Below, in pieces: positions 16,733 through 25,895 of a stretch of DNA of 64,000 nucleotides. The stretch's first letter is position 1. Each line of letters starts with the position of its first letter. Both the position numbers and the translations under genes were made by a program. The stretch is from contig JAILRB010000019.1 in the NCBI GenBank assembly GCA_024698585.1, positions 46,163 through 110,162 of the forward strand, read 5' to 3'. This stretch comes from Eubacterium sp. GTDB taxonomy: Bacteria; Bacillota; Clostridia; Lachnospirales; Lachnospiraceae. The notes under the pieces were generated by a model, which saw only the letters and a list, made by a program, of their open reading frames with translations, was not told where the DNA came from and did not search any database.

Positions 16733-18901
16733 ATGTTTGATCTTTTAGAGAACTTAAATACAGCGCAAAGAGATGCGGTTACTTCCACGGAAGGATTCGT
16801 TCGTGTTATTGCGGGAGCGGGCTCCGGAAAGACCAAAGCTTTGTCCCATCGATTTGCATATTTGGTAAATGAGTTGGGAATCCTTCCGGGAAACATTTTA
16901 TGTGTCACTTTTACGAATAAGGCGGCTAATGAAATGCGTCAGAGGATTCATCGACTGACAGGAGATAATGACACCGGCTATATTAATACCTTTCATGGAT
17001 TCTGTGTTTCCATTTTGCAGGAGGACAGTTTTGTGGCTCAGTATCCGAAAAGCTTTCTGGTGCTGGATAATTCCGATATTGATGCGATGCTAAAAATTAT
17101 TTATGAGGAGCGAGGACTGACTTTACGGGATATGACCTTTAGCAAAGCAAGAGATATGATTGAGATGCGGAAATTGTTTAAAGAACCGAAGTATTACGAA
17201 GACATGATTACCATGTCCTTAGAAGTGCTGAAGGAAAAATATGAAAATGCAGTGGATGCAGATGATATTATTTTTTATGGATATTTGTATCAGGAAAAGA
17301 AGTGCTTTGGACTAGATTATAATGACTTATTAAAATTTGCACTTTATATTTTTCAGGTGAATGAAGAGGTAAAACTGAAATGGCAGAAGCGCTTGGAATA
17401 TATCATGATTGATGAATTTCAGGACATTGACCAGATTCAGTACCAATTGATGTCGGTACTCTGTGCGTATCATAAGAATCTGTTTATTGTGGGGGACCCG
17501 GATCAGACTATTTACAGTTGGAGAGGAGCGGATTCCAGATACCTATTGGAATTTGAACGGAACTTTCCGGGCACGAAGACGATTATGATGATGGAAAACT
17601 ATCGTTCAACACCGGAGATTCTCGCAGTGGCGAATTCCCTGGTGGAAAAGAACCATACGAGAATTAAGAAGGATTTGATTCCGCTATTAGAAAACGGAGA
17701 ACGGGTGATTTGTCATCATGGAAAGACTGCGGCAGAAGAAGCGGAATGGATCGCAGATGAAATTACGGAATTGCTCCGTCACGGGAAACGTTACGGGGAT
17801 ATTACCGTGTTATACCGAGCCCATTATGTCACAAGAACACTGGAAGAAGTTTTTCTGAAAAGAGAAATACCGTATACCATTTACAGCGGAGTACAGTTTT
17901 TTAATCGAATGGAAATTAAGGATGCGTTATCCTATTTACGGATGATTGCCTATCAGGATGATTTATCCTTTGCGAGAATCGTGAATGTTCCGAAACGTAA
18001 TATTGGTCAGCGGAGAATGCGATTATTGCAGGAATATGCCCAGGAACATCAGTGTAGTCTGTATCAGGCCTTAAAAGAGAATGTGGAGGACGAGGTTTTG
18101 AAAGGAACCGGTGCAAAGAAATTCATTGCGTTAATCGAGCGGTTTTCCGCAGATTACGAGGACAGGCCAATCTCAGAACTGATTTCTGAACTGCTGAATC
18201 AGAGTGAATATGAAAAAATGCTTCGGACTGAAGGAAGTCAGGAACGTTTGGACAACCTGGCAGAATTGAAGCAGTCTATTTATGAATATGAAACCACTTG
18301 CGGAGAAGAGACGACGTTAGAAAGTTATTTGTCTCACATTGCCTTATTTACGAATACTGATACTGTGGATTCTTCCGATAAGGTCAAACTGATGACAGTG
18401 CATGCGGCAAAGGGATTGGAGTTTCCATATGTCTTTTTGTGTGGGATGAATGAAGGAGTTTTTCCGTCCCGAAAAACAAAGACCTTAGAGAGTATGGAGG
18501 AAGAACGGCGTTTAGCATTTGTTGCCATTACAAGAGCAAAAGAGCGATTGTATCTTTCAGAGTCAGAAGGAAAGAATTTTGATGGAACCTATCGCTACCC
18601 GTCCCGTTTTATTTTTGACATTGATGAAAAACTATTGGAGTTTCACACAAAACCGGATGAAAAGCTCCTTCAGGAGGCGAGAGAATACATTTACTTGCGA
18701 GGAAAAGTATTAGAACCTCAAATCAATCAGGATACATTTGAGGAAGGGGATCGTGTTCGTCATGTTGTTTTTGGGGAAGGACAAATCTTAGAAAAAGATA
18801 CGGAGCAGATGGCATACGTCATAAAATTTGACGGAATTAACACGACGCGAAGGATTGCTTTTCGTGTAAAATTGGAAAATTTAAAGGGAAAGAAAAATTG
18901 A
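16733..18901 (+). CDS. pcrA: UvrD/PcrA-family ATP-dependent DNA helicase
   Basis: A 722-aa superfamily 1A 3'-5' helicase for repair and replication-fork upkeep. Motifs in order: Q-motif LNTAQRDAVTS, Walker A AGAGSGKT, motif Ia TFTNKAANEMRQRI, Walker B MIDEFQDID, motif III VGDPDQTIYSWRGA, motif IV FRNYRS-like ENYRSTPEIL, motif V LMTVHAAKGLEFP and motif VI AFVAITRAKERLYLS. The C-terminal ~50 residues have the Tudor-like GDRVRHVVFGEGQI segment typical of PcrA, which contacts RNA polymerase. The start has AGGAGAAC upstream. Expression is probably SOS-inducible from the LexA box. It may be a PcrA paralogue rather than the single essential copy; the window cannot tell. Confidence 0.9.
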   Translation: MFDLLENLNTAQRDAVTSTEGFVRVIAGAGSGKTKALSHRFAYLVNELGILPGNILCVTFTNKAANEMRQRIHRLTGDNDTGYINTFHGFCVSILQEDSFVAQYPKSFLVLDNSDIDAMLKIIYEERGLTLRDMTFSKARDMIEMRKLFKEPKYYEDMITMSLEVLKEKYENAVDADDIIFYGYLYQEKKCFGLDYNDLLKFALYIFQVNEEVKLKWQKRLEYIMIDEFQDIDQIQYQLMSVLCAYHKNLFIVGDPDQTIYSWRGADSRYLLEFERNFPGTKTIMMMENYRSTPEILAVANSLVEKNHTRIKKDLIPLLENGERVICHHGKTAAEEAEWIADEITELLRHGKRYGDITVLYRAHYVTRTLEEVFLKREIPYTIYSGVQFFNRMEIKDALSYLRMIAYQDDLSFARIVNVPKRNIGQRRMRLLQEYAQEHQCSLYQALKENVEDEVLKGTGAKKFIALIERFSADYEDRPISELISELLNQSEYEKMLRTEGSQERLDNLAELKQSIYEYETTCGEETTLESYLSHIALFTNTDTVDSSDKVKLMTVHAAKGLEFPYVFLCGMNEGVFPSRKTKTLESMEEERRLAFVAITRAKERLYLSESEGKNFDGTYRYPSRFIFDIDEKLLEFHTKPDEKLLQEAREYIYLRGKVLEPQINQDTFEEGDRVRHVVFGEGQILEKDTEQMAYVIKFDGINTTRRIAFRVKLENLKGKKN

Positions 18902-18927
18902 CCTGATACATAGGTCAATTTTTTTTG
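18897..18927 (+). terminator. Terminator overlapping the helicase stop codon
   Basis: TTGACCT (18898-18904) pairs with AGGTCAA (18912-18918), followed by eight Ts. The stop codon TGA (18899-18901) is inside the stem. Confidence 0.9.
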
Positions 18928-18986
18928 AAAAAATTAAAAATAAAAAAATAAATTTGGAGTGTTGAATGGTCTAATATATGTAAGGG

Positions 18987-19016
18987 TTGAAAAAGCGCTA
19001 AAAAACCTCGTAAAAT
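18987..19016 (+). promoter_or_regulatory. Candidate promoter of the ECF sigma gene
   Basis: TTGAAA (18987-18992), an 18-base spacer and TAAAAT (19011-19016). Confidence 0.45.
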
Positions 19017-19052
19017 AGAAAAGATTGTAACACAAACACAGGGAGTAAGAAA

Positions 19053-19523
19053 ATGCATATACGTGATGACGATTTTTTTAATCGAATCGATACGATGAGA
19101 ACAAAAATGATTAAAATTGCTTATTCATATTTTTCCAGCGAAAGTATGGCGATTGATCTTGTGGACGAAGCAATTTATAAGGGCTATCTGAAAAGAAAGA
19201 GTCTTCGGGAAATGGAATATATGGAAACATGGATGATTCGAATTCTGATAAATCTGTGCAATAACCATTACAAGAAATTCAGTAAAGTGAATGGGATTGA
19301 TGAGTTGCCGGAAGAATCCACAGTGGAACAATATGATTCCCTGCCATTGAAAATAGCAATGCAGAAATTACCGGAGAAGTATCGTCAGGTTGTGGTGTTG
19401 AAATATTTTGTTGGATACGGAGTAGCAGAAATATCTGAAATTACCGGAACACCACAGGGAACCGTGGCCACGAGACTGAGAAAAGCCTTGAGTCTTTTGA
19501 GACTGGAATTGCAGGACGAATAG
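19053..19523 (+). CDS. ECF RNA polymerase sigma factor
   Basis: A 156-aa sigma factor of normal ECF length. Region 2 spans about residues 8-70 (MIKIAYSYFSSESMAIDLVDEAIYKGY, METWMIRILINLCNNHYKK) and region 4 about 100-152 (LPEKYRQVVVLKYFVGYGVAEISEITGTPQGTVATRLRKAL). It directs RNA polymerase to a small regulon, probably envelope-related. The next gene, 11 bases downstream, encodes a membrane-anchored DUF4179-type anti-sigma factor, the usual partner, so activity is expected to be released by an extracytoplasmic signal. GGGAG lies upstream of the ATG at a suitable distance. Confidence 0.9.
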   Translation: MHIRDDDFFNRIDTMRTKMIKIAYSYFSSESMAIDLVDEAIYKGYLKRKSLREMEYMETWMIRILINLCNNHYKKFSKVNGIDELPEESTVEQYDSLPLKIAMQKLPEKYRQVVVLKYFVGYGVAEISEITGTPQGTVATRLRKALSLLRLELQDE

Positions 19524-19534
19524 GAGGGGAAAAT

Positions 19535-20908
19535 ATGTACGATAGAAAGAATGAGTTTGAACATTTTTTTGAAGAAGTTCATTTTGAACAGGAAAAAAAT
19601 GATATTTCAAGAATTGCAAAAACGGTAAAACGAAAAGCACGGGTTCATACAGCTATGATTTCAATCAGAAATTTTGTTTTTGCAATGGTATTTTTAAGCA
19701 GTATTACAGTGATTGGGGTGAATACGTCTCCGACCATTGCAAGAACACTTGCAAAAATTCCGATTATCGGAGACTGGATTGAAGGCGCAGCAGAGGATGA
19801 AGGAATTCAGGAAGCGTTAAAGAATGATTGTGAAACCGTAGTGAATCAGACCAGAAAAGTTCAGGGAGGAAGCGTAACGCTTTCTTATTGTATCGCTGAT
19901 GAATCAAATTTTGTTTTCTCGGTTAGCGGTGATTTCGCAGACGATAAAAAAGGAACATTAAATGACATTCAGATTGAAAATCTGGATCTGGGGGAAGTAA
20001 ATAATAATTATAGTTACACGAGTAGTGCTTTCGGTACAAAAGAAAATCCGAGTTGTCTCTATGTGATTGATGATTGGCTTTTTATGGAGGAAACAGAACA
20101 AAAATGGGATTTTCCAAAAAAGATTCGACTGATTGCGACAGCTAATACTTTTGATGAGCAGACCCAGCAATATGTGGAGGAAATTGTTTCTTTTGACATT
20201 GCATTAAAGAAACCACAGCCTCCGAAGGAATACAAGGTAAATCAGACTGTGACTTTAAAGGGACAAAAAATCACAATTCATAAAGTGCTGATGTATCCTA
20301 CTTGTACGAATATCTACTATTCCGTGGATGAGAAAAATACCATGGATGCCCAGGTGGAGTTTCTTTTGAAATCCAAGAAGGGTGTGGAATTGTCAGGAAA
20401 GCAGATGACCTATTATCCGGAAGAGGAAAATGGGGAAATCATGGCTGTGATTAAAAGTGGATTCTATCTGATGGGAGATAATTTTGAGTTGATCCTGTCT
20501 GATGCAGAATTACTTTCTAAGGATAGAAAAGACATTACATGGGATACTAAAACAAACAAATTTTATGACACTTACGGAGAAATCAATAACTTGTTTATTC
20601 CGGATCAAGAAGACCCGGTTTATGGAGAAATCTACGAGGAACTATCAGGGAAGGATTGCATTCCGGTAGTAGTGGATATGGAAAAGACAAAACATAGGAG
20701 TGTTTTTCATTTTCAGGAGGAATATCCGGACATCGATGATTTATTTATTTCAACAACGATTACAGAACCGGAGAAAAGTGAGAAGGAAGTATTGTATGCA
20801 GAAATACCACGGGCAGTGATACAGTCAGACAAGGATGGCGTCATTCATCTTGAAAGAGAATTTCCAGAATATTTTATTTCCCCAAATCTTTCCATTAAGG
20901 TGAAATAA
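19535..20908 (+). CDS. DUF4179-type membrane-anchored anti-sigma factor
   Basis: A 457-aa protein with a cytoplasmic N terminus of about 40 residues, one membrane segment (about residues 42-62, FVFAMVFLSSITVIGV) and a large extracytoplasmic beta-rich region. Right after the membrane segment comes NTSPTIARTLAKIPIIGDWIE, the pattern that opens DUF4179 anti-sigma proteins of Firmicutes. It presumably holds the sigma factor encoded immediately upstream at the membrane until the outer domain senses a signal; that ligand is unknown. The AGGAGG site partly follows the sigma-factor stop codon, consistent with co-translation. Confidence 0.82.
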   Translation: MYDRKNEFEHFFEEVHFEQEKNDISRIAKTVKRKARVHTAMISIRNFVFAMVFLSSITVIGVNTSPTIARTLAKIPIIGDWIEGAAEDEGIQEALKNDCETVVNQTRKVQGGSVTLSYCIADESNFVFSVSGDFADDKKGTLNDIQIENLDLGEVNNNYSYTSSAFGTKENPSCLYVIDDWLFMEETEQKWDFPKKIRLIATANTFDEQTQQYVEEIVSFDIALKKPQPPKEYKVNQTVTLKGQKITIHKVLMYPTCTNIYYSVDEKNTMDAQVEFLLKSKKGVELSGKQMTYYPEEENGEIMAVIKSGFYLMGDNFELILSDAELLSKDRKDITWDTKTNKFYDTYGEINNLFIPDQEDPVYGEIYEELSGKDCIPVVVDMEKTKHRSVFHFQEEYPDIDDLFISTTITEPEKSEKEVLYAEIPRAVIQSDKDGVIHLEREFPEYFISPNLSIKVK

Positions 20909-20938
20909 GAGAGGCGTGGGGGAAGGCTGTCAGCAGGT

Positions 20939-21299
20939 AGTTACCCTGACATTTTAATAATTCCTTTTCACAAGGTACACTTGCGTTACACTATTTTGTT
21001 GTACGTACCATATCTTTTGAGTTTTCCTTGTTAGTAAGGTATGCTAACTTTGTAATTATTTTGACGGTGTACCTTGCTTTCTTGATTTTTTCATTGTGAA
21101 AGGTACAGTTAAGAAGTTTACCTTCCTACAAGTGTACCCTGACACTAGAGATTTTATGGTTTGCAAGGTATGGCTTCGATTCATCATCTCTTTAAGTGTA
21201 CCTTAATGCTGACGATTTTCATGTTTGCAAGGTACAATCTCACTTTTTCGTTTTTTCGAGTGTACCTTAACATAACAAAAATCATAAATGTTAAGGTTA
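20939..21299. repeat. Degenerate 64-bp tandem array of alternating inverted GTACC/AAGGTA motifs
   Basis: Six imperfect units fill the gap after the anti-sigma gene. GTACC-type motifs begin near 20940 (as GTTACC), 21005, 21069, 21134, 21198 and 21262. AAGGTA-type motifs begin at 20972, 21036, 21099, 21165, 21229 and 21293 (the last as AAGGTT). Each series recurs every 63-66 bp and the two alternate 30-33 bp apart, so every motif faces an inverted partner on both sides. Between GTACC and AAGGTA there is also a conserved core, GATTTTCATGTTTGC or a close variant; the other half of each unit varies. The two best units, starting near 21132 and 21196, match at 30 of 40 positions over the conserved part. 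There are no coding features. Function is unknown. Confidence 0.75.
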
Positions 21300-21365
21300 A
21301 TTCATACATTATGTTATGTTTTGGACGTGATCCAATAACCTAAAATCAAAACAACTTTTAGTTTG

Positions 21366-21404
21366 CGTCAAAAAAGGGGCTGCGAAAAGGCCCCTTTTTT
21401 GATG
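21366..21404. terminator. Bidirectional terminator between anti-sigma region and VWA gene
   Basis: A perfect 13-bp stem (21368-21380 with 21390-21402) whose arms end in A6 and T6, so it works on both strands. Confidence 0.92.
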
Positions 21405-21431
21405 CGTTGTTCATCAGAACAACAATATATT

Positions 21432-22634
21432 TTATTTTTTATCATTCATTAATGTTTTGATTCCCCGTTTCAGACCATCTACGGTCAGTGGGAACATATC
21501 AATTTCCTCACGAATCAAACGCTCTGATTCCATCCAGTACATATTGGATAAATCCCCGTGATAGTTCGGGTTGAGCCAGACGGTATGTGGATATTTTTTC
21601 TTAAACAACTGAATCCACTCGTAACCGGAAAGACCGCCGTTAGGTCCGCTGTAATTTCCGTTCTTGTCGTGAAATTCTTCCGGTGCCATGCCGGCATCTC
21701 CTACGATAATGACTTTGTAATCCTTGTCGTAGTTCTTAAATGCCCAGGTGGTATCAATCCAGTCTCCGGTATCACATTCCGGATTCTTATATAATTTTGC
21801 ATAAATACAATTATGAAAATAGTAGGTCTTTACATCCTTGAAATGATTGGCTTTGTGCACGGACTGGAACAGTTCATTACACAATTCACTGTATGGATAC
21901 ATGGAACCGCCACTGTCAAATAAAAGCATCAGCTTTACAGTGTTCTTTCGTGGCTGTTCAAATTCCAACTTCAGATATCCACCCTGATTACAGGTGGAAT
22001 CAATGGTGCCGTCAATATCCAGTTCCGTTTTTGGTAAATCCAACTTACGGGAATACTGGCGAAGTTCACGAAATGCCACCTGGAACTGACGCATGGTCAG
22101 TTTTTTGTCGTGACGGAAATCCTTGTAACGGCGTTCGCCTAAAACGGCAAAGGCAGTTTTCATTCCGGCTTTGTCACCTAACTGAATTCCGCCTGCCACG
22201 TGACCGTTCTTACCAAATTCTGAACCACCGCCGGTACCAATCCAGTAATTTCCGCCGTTGTGTTCCGTGTGCTGTTCTCCGATACGTTCCCGGAACATTC
22301 GGTGCACTTCCTTAGCTTCTCGTTTCGTACGCATGTCCCGGTACATTTCCGGTTTCGTCAAGGTTCCTTCTTTGGCATCGTTATGAAGCCATCGGTTAAT
22401 CTGCTCCAAATTCAGTTTCTGTTCCTTCACGTTTTTAAAATACTCCAAAAATGCGGAGTCCAGTTTATCGTAGTCACTTTCACTCTTTACTAAGATCGTC
22501 TTGCAAAGATAGTAGAAGTCCGTAAAACTGGAATGAGCGAGATCCTTGTCCAAGGCATCCATTAATGTCAGCCATTCCGTGGTGGAAATGTTAAGACCAT
22601 TATTTTTTAATATGTAAAAAAATGGTGTAAACAT
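21432..22634 (-). CDS. VWA-domain (CoxE-like) protein, partner of MoxR ATPase
   Basis: A 400-aa cytoplasmic protein with no signal peptide. The C-terminal half is a von Willebrand A-like domain with a MIDAS-type LMLLFDSGGSM; Gly occupies the third position of the usual DxSxS, a form I recognise from this MoxR-linked subfamily. A second metal or structural motif, VIIVGDAGMAPEEF, lies about 90 residues later. The N-terminal half is helical and charged and contains a Gly-rich stretch (IGTGGGSEFGKNGH). It starts 9 bases after the moxR stop codon, with AAGGAGG overlapping that stop, so the two are translationally coupled. The MoxR-VWA pair likely forms a chaperone that inserts a metal or remodels a target. 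Confidence 0.85.
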   Translation of the reverse strand: MFTPFFYILKNNGLNISTTEWLTLMDALDKDLAHSSFTDFYYLCKTILVKSESDYDKLDSAFLEYFKNVKEQKLNLEQINRWLHNDAKEGTLTKPEMYRDMRTKREAKEVHRMFRERIGEQHTEHNGGNYWIGTGGGSEFGKNGHVAGGIQLGDKAGMKTAFAVLGERRYKDFRHDKKLTMRQFQVAFRELRQYSRKLDLPKTELDIDGTIDSTCNQGGYLKLEFEQPRKNTVKLMLLFDSGGSMYPYSELCNELFQSVHKANHFKDVKTYYFHNCIYAKLYKNPECDTGDWIDTTWAFKNYDKDYKVIIVGDAGMAPEEFHDKNGNYSGPNGGLSGYEWIQLFKKKYPHTVWLNPNYHGDLSNMYWMESERLIREEIDMFPLTVDGLKRGIKTLMNDKK

Positions 22635-22643
22635 GGCGCCTCC

Positions 22644-23459
22644 TTATGTATTCATATCTCTGACCATTTCCATGTCTTCGTCTTTCTTCATTAAGACACC
22701 GAGGAATGGAAGTTCCTGCTGGATTTTATCCGGGTCCACGCCACCAATCATCAGGGCGCGGAGCCAGTCAATTAATTCAGAGGTGCTAGGCTTCTTACGG
22801 ACATCTCGAATTCCACGAATCCAATAGAAGGTTTTCATAGCACTTTCCAATAAGTGTTCTTCCAGGTTCTCAAAGTGTGCAGTGACAATTTGCTTCATTA
22901 AATCCTGATTCGGGAATTCAATGTAATGGAAGATACAACGACGCAGGAATGCATCCGGCAATTCTTTTTCCGCATTGGATGTGATAATTACAATCGGACG
23001 CTGTTTTGCCTTGACGGTTTCCTTGGTTTCGTGAATGTAAAATTCCATCTTATCAAGTTCCCAAAGAAGGTCATTTGGGAATTCCAGATCGGCTTTATCA
23101 ATTTCGTCAATCAGAAGAACGACCTGTTCCTCTTTCTTGAAGGCCTCGCCTAACTTTCCTAGCTTGATGTAGTGGGAAATATCGTCCACGCCGGATTCGT
23201 CAAACTGACTGTCATAAAGACGCTGGATGGTATCATACATATAAAGGCCATCCTGAGCCTTGGTAGTGGACTTGATGTTCCAAATTAAGAGCTCTTTGTC
23301 AAGAGCCTTTGCAACAGCATCTGCCAACATGGTTTTTCCCGTTCCCGGTTCTCCTTTAATAAGTAATGGCTTCTCTAAGGTAGAAGCAACCTCTACAGCG
23401 GCCATCAAATCTTCTGAAGCCACATAAGTATCTGTTCCTGTAAATTTTGTTTCTGCCAT
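22644..23459 (-). CDS. MoxR-family AAA+ ATPase
   Basis: A 271-aa AAA+ ATPase. Walker A is GEPGTGKTML (about residues 36-45), Walker B is VVLLIDEIDKAD, sensor 1 is IVIITSNAEKELPDAFLRRC including the arginine finger region, and a short lid domain follows. MoxR ATPases pair with VWA proteins as chaperones for metal insertion or complex assembly. It precedes the VWA gene by 9 bases and follows a P-type ATPase gene by 39 bases, so all three form one operon. The Shine-Dalgarno GAAAGGAG is 24 bases from the ATG, but a hairpin lies between them (separate entry). Confidence 0.9.
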   Translation of the reverse strand: MAETKFTGTDTYVASEDLMAAVEVASTLEKPLLIKGEPGTGKTMLADAVAKALDKELLIWNIKSTTKAQDGLYMYDTIQRLYDSQFDESGVDDISHYIKLGKLGEAFKKEEQVVLLIDEIDKADLEFPNDLLWELDKMEFYIHETKETVKAKQRPIVIITSNAEKELPDAFLRRCIFHYIEFPNQDLMKQIVTAHFENLEEHLLESAMKTFYWIRGIRDVRKKPSTSELIDWLRALMIGGVDPDKIQQELPFLGVLMKKDEDMEMVRDMNT

Positions 23460-23490
23460 AATCTGAATACTGAAAACAGTATCTCCTTTC
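23460..23490 (-). promoter_or_regulatory. SD - hairpin - AUG arrangement at moxR start
   Basis: On the minus strand GAAAGGAG (23490-23483) is followed by ATACTG-TTTT-CAGTAT (23482-23467), a perfect 6-bp tetraloop hairpin, then seven bases and the ATG. Folding would bring the ribosome site to normal distance. No nearer SD or plausible alternative in-frame start was found. Confidence 0.6.
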
Positions 23491-23498
23491 TTAAAAAA

Positions 23499-25895
23499 TT
23501 ATTTGTTTCGTTGTTTTAATTTCAGTGCATGTTTTTTCTCGATTTGATCGAGGATGTAGCACGATAGTTTATAGGTATATCGCAGTAATGGTTCTGTAAT
23601 GAATGCAAACACAATCAATAACATAGTACATTGTCTGGTAATATCTGTAATCGAGAATAGTTTTCCGATAAACAGCATACAAATCAGCCATCCAATAATC
23701 AGGGAAATCAATAAGAACCAATGAACCCTGGTCATCGGTGAGGCTACGCGATATAAAATCATAAATCCTACGATGGCAAGCAGAATCGTACAACAAGTAG
23801 AAATACTATGCTCGTCCACGTGGAATTCATTACAGAAGTACACTAATCCTGCGACGACAACAAAGTCGGTCAGTCCTGCAGGCAATGCCCTTAAAAAGAC
23901 ATTGGTTAAGAATTTTCCGCTGATGCGGTTCTTGTTCGGTTCCAAAGCCAGAACGAAGGATGGGATGCCTATCGTAAAGACGCTGATTAAGGAAATCTGC
24001 GATGGCTCTAAAGGATAACTAAACATAAAAATCATGGAGAACAGTGCCATGAGTAACGAAAAAATATTCTTTACCAAGAACAGGCTGGCTGATCTCTGAA
24101 TATTGTTTACGACCCGTCGCCCTTCTAAAACGACAGAAGGCATTCTGGAAAAATCAGAATCCAATAAAACTAACTGGGCCACATTGGCTGCGGCATCACT
24201 TCCGGAAGCCATGGCAATGCTACAGTCTGCATCTTTTAATGCTAATACGTCGTTTACACCGTCCCCGGTCATGGCGACAGTATGTCCCTGCTGCTGAAGA
24301 GCGTTGACAAATTTCTGCTTCTGATCCGGAGTAACACGTCCGAATACGGTATATTCAGAAACTGCCTTATAAATGTCCTCGTCAGTTTCCAATGTGGATG
24401 CATCCACAAAACGATGGGCATTTTCGATTCCCGCCTTCTCAGATATTTCTGAAACAGTGGCAGGATTATCACCGGAGATGACTTTTAGTTCCACACCGCA
24501 TTCGGCAAAGTAAGAAAAGGTTTCCTTAGCTCCGCTGCGAATGGCATTGGAAAGATATACGAGACAAATCGGCTGAATGCTTTTCTCCAGACGTTTTCCG
24601 GTCATTTCGCCTTCATAGGTACCGAATACAATGACACGGTATCCTTTATCACTATATTTTTTGATTTCATTTTCGTATTTGGAATATTCCTTTAACAATA
24701 AAAATTCCGGAGCACCTAACACGTAATGAGTACCGTGGAATGTTGCTGCACTGTATTTTCTTTCAGAGGAAAAGGCAATGACCTGATCTGCCTTTTCGGT
24801 ACCACCCTGATGGAAGGAATCTTTCATGGCTTCCATGGTGGCGTTATCAGCTGTCATCACAGAGGTGAAATCTGAGAGAAGCTTTGTGACATGTTGCACG
24901 TTGTGATCGGTTGCGGTTTCAAAAATATGAAGTCCGCTGACTTCCATTTCCGGAACGGTAATGGTACCGGTTTTATCCACGCAGAGTACATCAACACGTG
25001 CTAAGGTCTCGATAGATTTCATATCGTGGAGTAATACCTGTTGTTTTGCCAGACGAATAGCGCTGACCACTAAGGCAACACTTGCCAACAGATATAATCC
25101 TTCCGGAATCATTCCAATCACGGCAGCAACCATGCCGACAATACTTTCTTTTAAGGAAGCATCCTGTAAAATATATTGCTGAAAAAACATAGTGGCACCA
25201 ATTGGAATAATGACGATTCCGATAATCTGAACCAAACGGTTCAGAGATCGTATCATTTCAGACTGTTCATGCTTTTGGGAAGCGGTAGCTTCCAAAGTGA
25301 GCTGGGAAACATAGGATTCTTTCCCGACCTTATCGAGACGGGCAATACATTTCCCGGAAACAATAAAACTTCCGGATAATAATGGATGCCCCGGTTCTTT
25401 CGTTACTTCATCAGATTCTCCGGTAATCAGGGATTCGTTGACATTGACGGAACCACGAATTACTGTGGCATCGGCAGGAATCTGGTTCCCGGCAGAGAAA
25501 ATCACAATGTCTCCTTGGACCAGTTTCTCGGCGTCAATCCGTGTCTGCTTTCCGTTTCGAAGAACCACACAGGTTGGCGCATTTAAAATCGTCAACTCGT
25601 CCAACACCTTTTTGGAACGAAGTTCCTGAATGATACCAATTAAAGTATTGGAAATAATGACAGGAAGGAAAGTCAGATTGTTAAATGCTCCTACCAGAAT
25701 CAGGAGAGCAGAAAGAACAATAAAGATAAAGTTAAAATAAGTAAATACATTGGAAGTGATAATCTGCTTCACGGTTTGGGTGGAAGAGTCCACTTTCGTA
25801 TTTACCAGTCCTTTGTTGATTCGCTCCTGAACCTGGGCATCGGTTAACCCGAATGCCGGATTTGTTTTTTCATGTTTGTGATTCGTTGCAGTCAT
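23499..25895 (-). CDS. Cation-translocating P-type ATPase (CtpE-like)
   Basis: A 798-aa P2-like ATPase. The actuator domain has VNESLITGESDEV, membrane segment 4 has IGMIPEGLYLL, the phosphorylation site is CVDKTGTITVPEM, the nucleotide domain shows KYSAATF, and the hinge is TGDGVNDVLALKDADCSIAMA. The C terminus adds about six membrane segments. The PEGL motif and overall pattern resemble CtpE-type enzymes, for which Ca2+ or Mg2+ transport has been proposed; the ion is not decidable here. An upstream ATG (25964) gives an odd 23-residue leader; AGGGTA before the ATG at 25895 supports the shorter form. The gene is followed by moxR and the VWA gene on the same strand. Confidence 0.88.
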   Translation of the reverse strand: MTATNHKHEKTNPAFGLTDAQVQERINKGLVNTKVDSSTQTVKQIITSNVFTYFNFIFIVLSALLILVGAFNNLTFLPVIISNTLIGIIQELRSKKVLDELTILNAPTCVVLRNGKQTRIDAEKLVQGDIVIFSAGNQIPADATVIRGSVNVNESLITGESDEVTKEPGHPLLSGSFIVSGKCIARLDKVGKESYVSQLTLEATASQKHEQSEMIRSLNRLVQIIGIVIIPIGATMFFQQYILQDASLKESIVGMVAAVIGMIPEGLYLLASVALVVSAIRLAKQQVLLHDMKSIETLARVDVLCVDKTGTITVPEMEVSGLHIFETATDHNVQHVTKLLSDFTSVMTADNATMEAMKDSFHQGGTEKADQVIAFSSERKYSAATFHGTHYVLGAPEFLLLKEYSKYENEIKKYSDKGYRVIVFGTYEGEMTGKRLEKSIQPICLVYLSNAIRSGAKETFSYFAECGVELKVISGDNPATVSEISEKAGIENAHRFVDASTLETDEDIYKAVSEYTVFGRVTPDQKQKFVNALQQQGHTVAMTGDGVNDVLALKDADCSIAMASGSDAAANVAQLVLLDSDFSRMPSVVLEGRRVVNNIQRSASLFLVKNIFSLLMALFSMIFMFSYPLEPSQISLISVFTIGIPSFVLALEPNKNRISGKFLTNVFLRALPAGLTDFVVVAGLVYFCNEFHVDEHSISTCCTILLAIVGFMILYRVASPMTRVHWFLLISLIIGWLICMLFIGKLFSITDITRQCTMLLIVFAFITEPLLRYTYKLSCYILDQIEKKHALKLKQRNK

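Noticed and set aside
20939..21299. Possible CRISPR array
   Set aside because: Repeats are too degenerate (about 30 of 40 matches between the best units), the inverted motifs recur in alternation, and no cas gene is present.
21161..21343. 60-codon plus-strand ORF inside the repeat array
   Set aside because: Its sequence is set by the repeats and it lacks a ribosome site.
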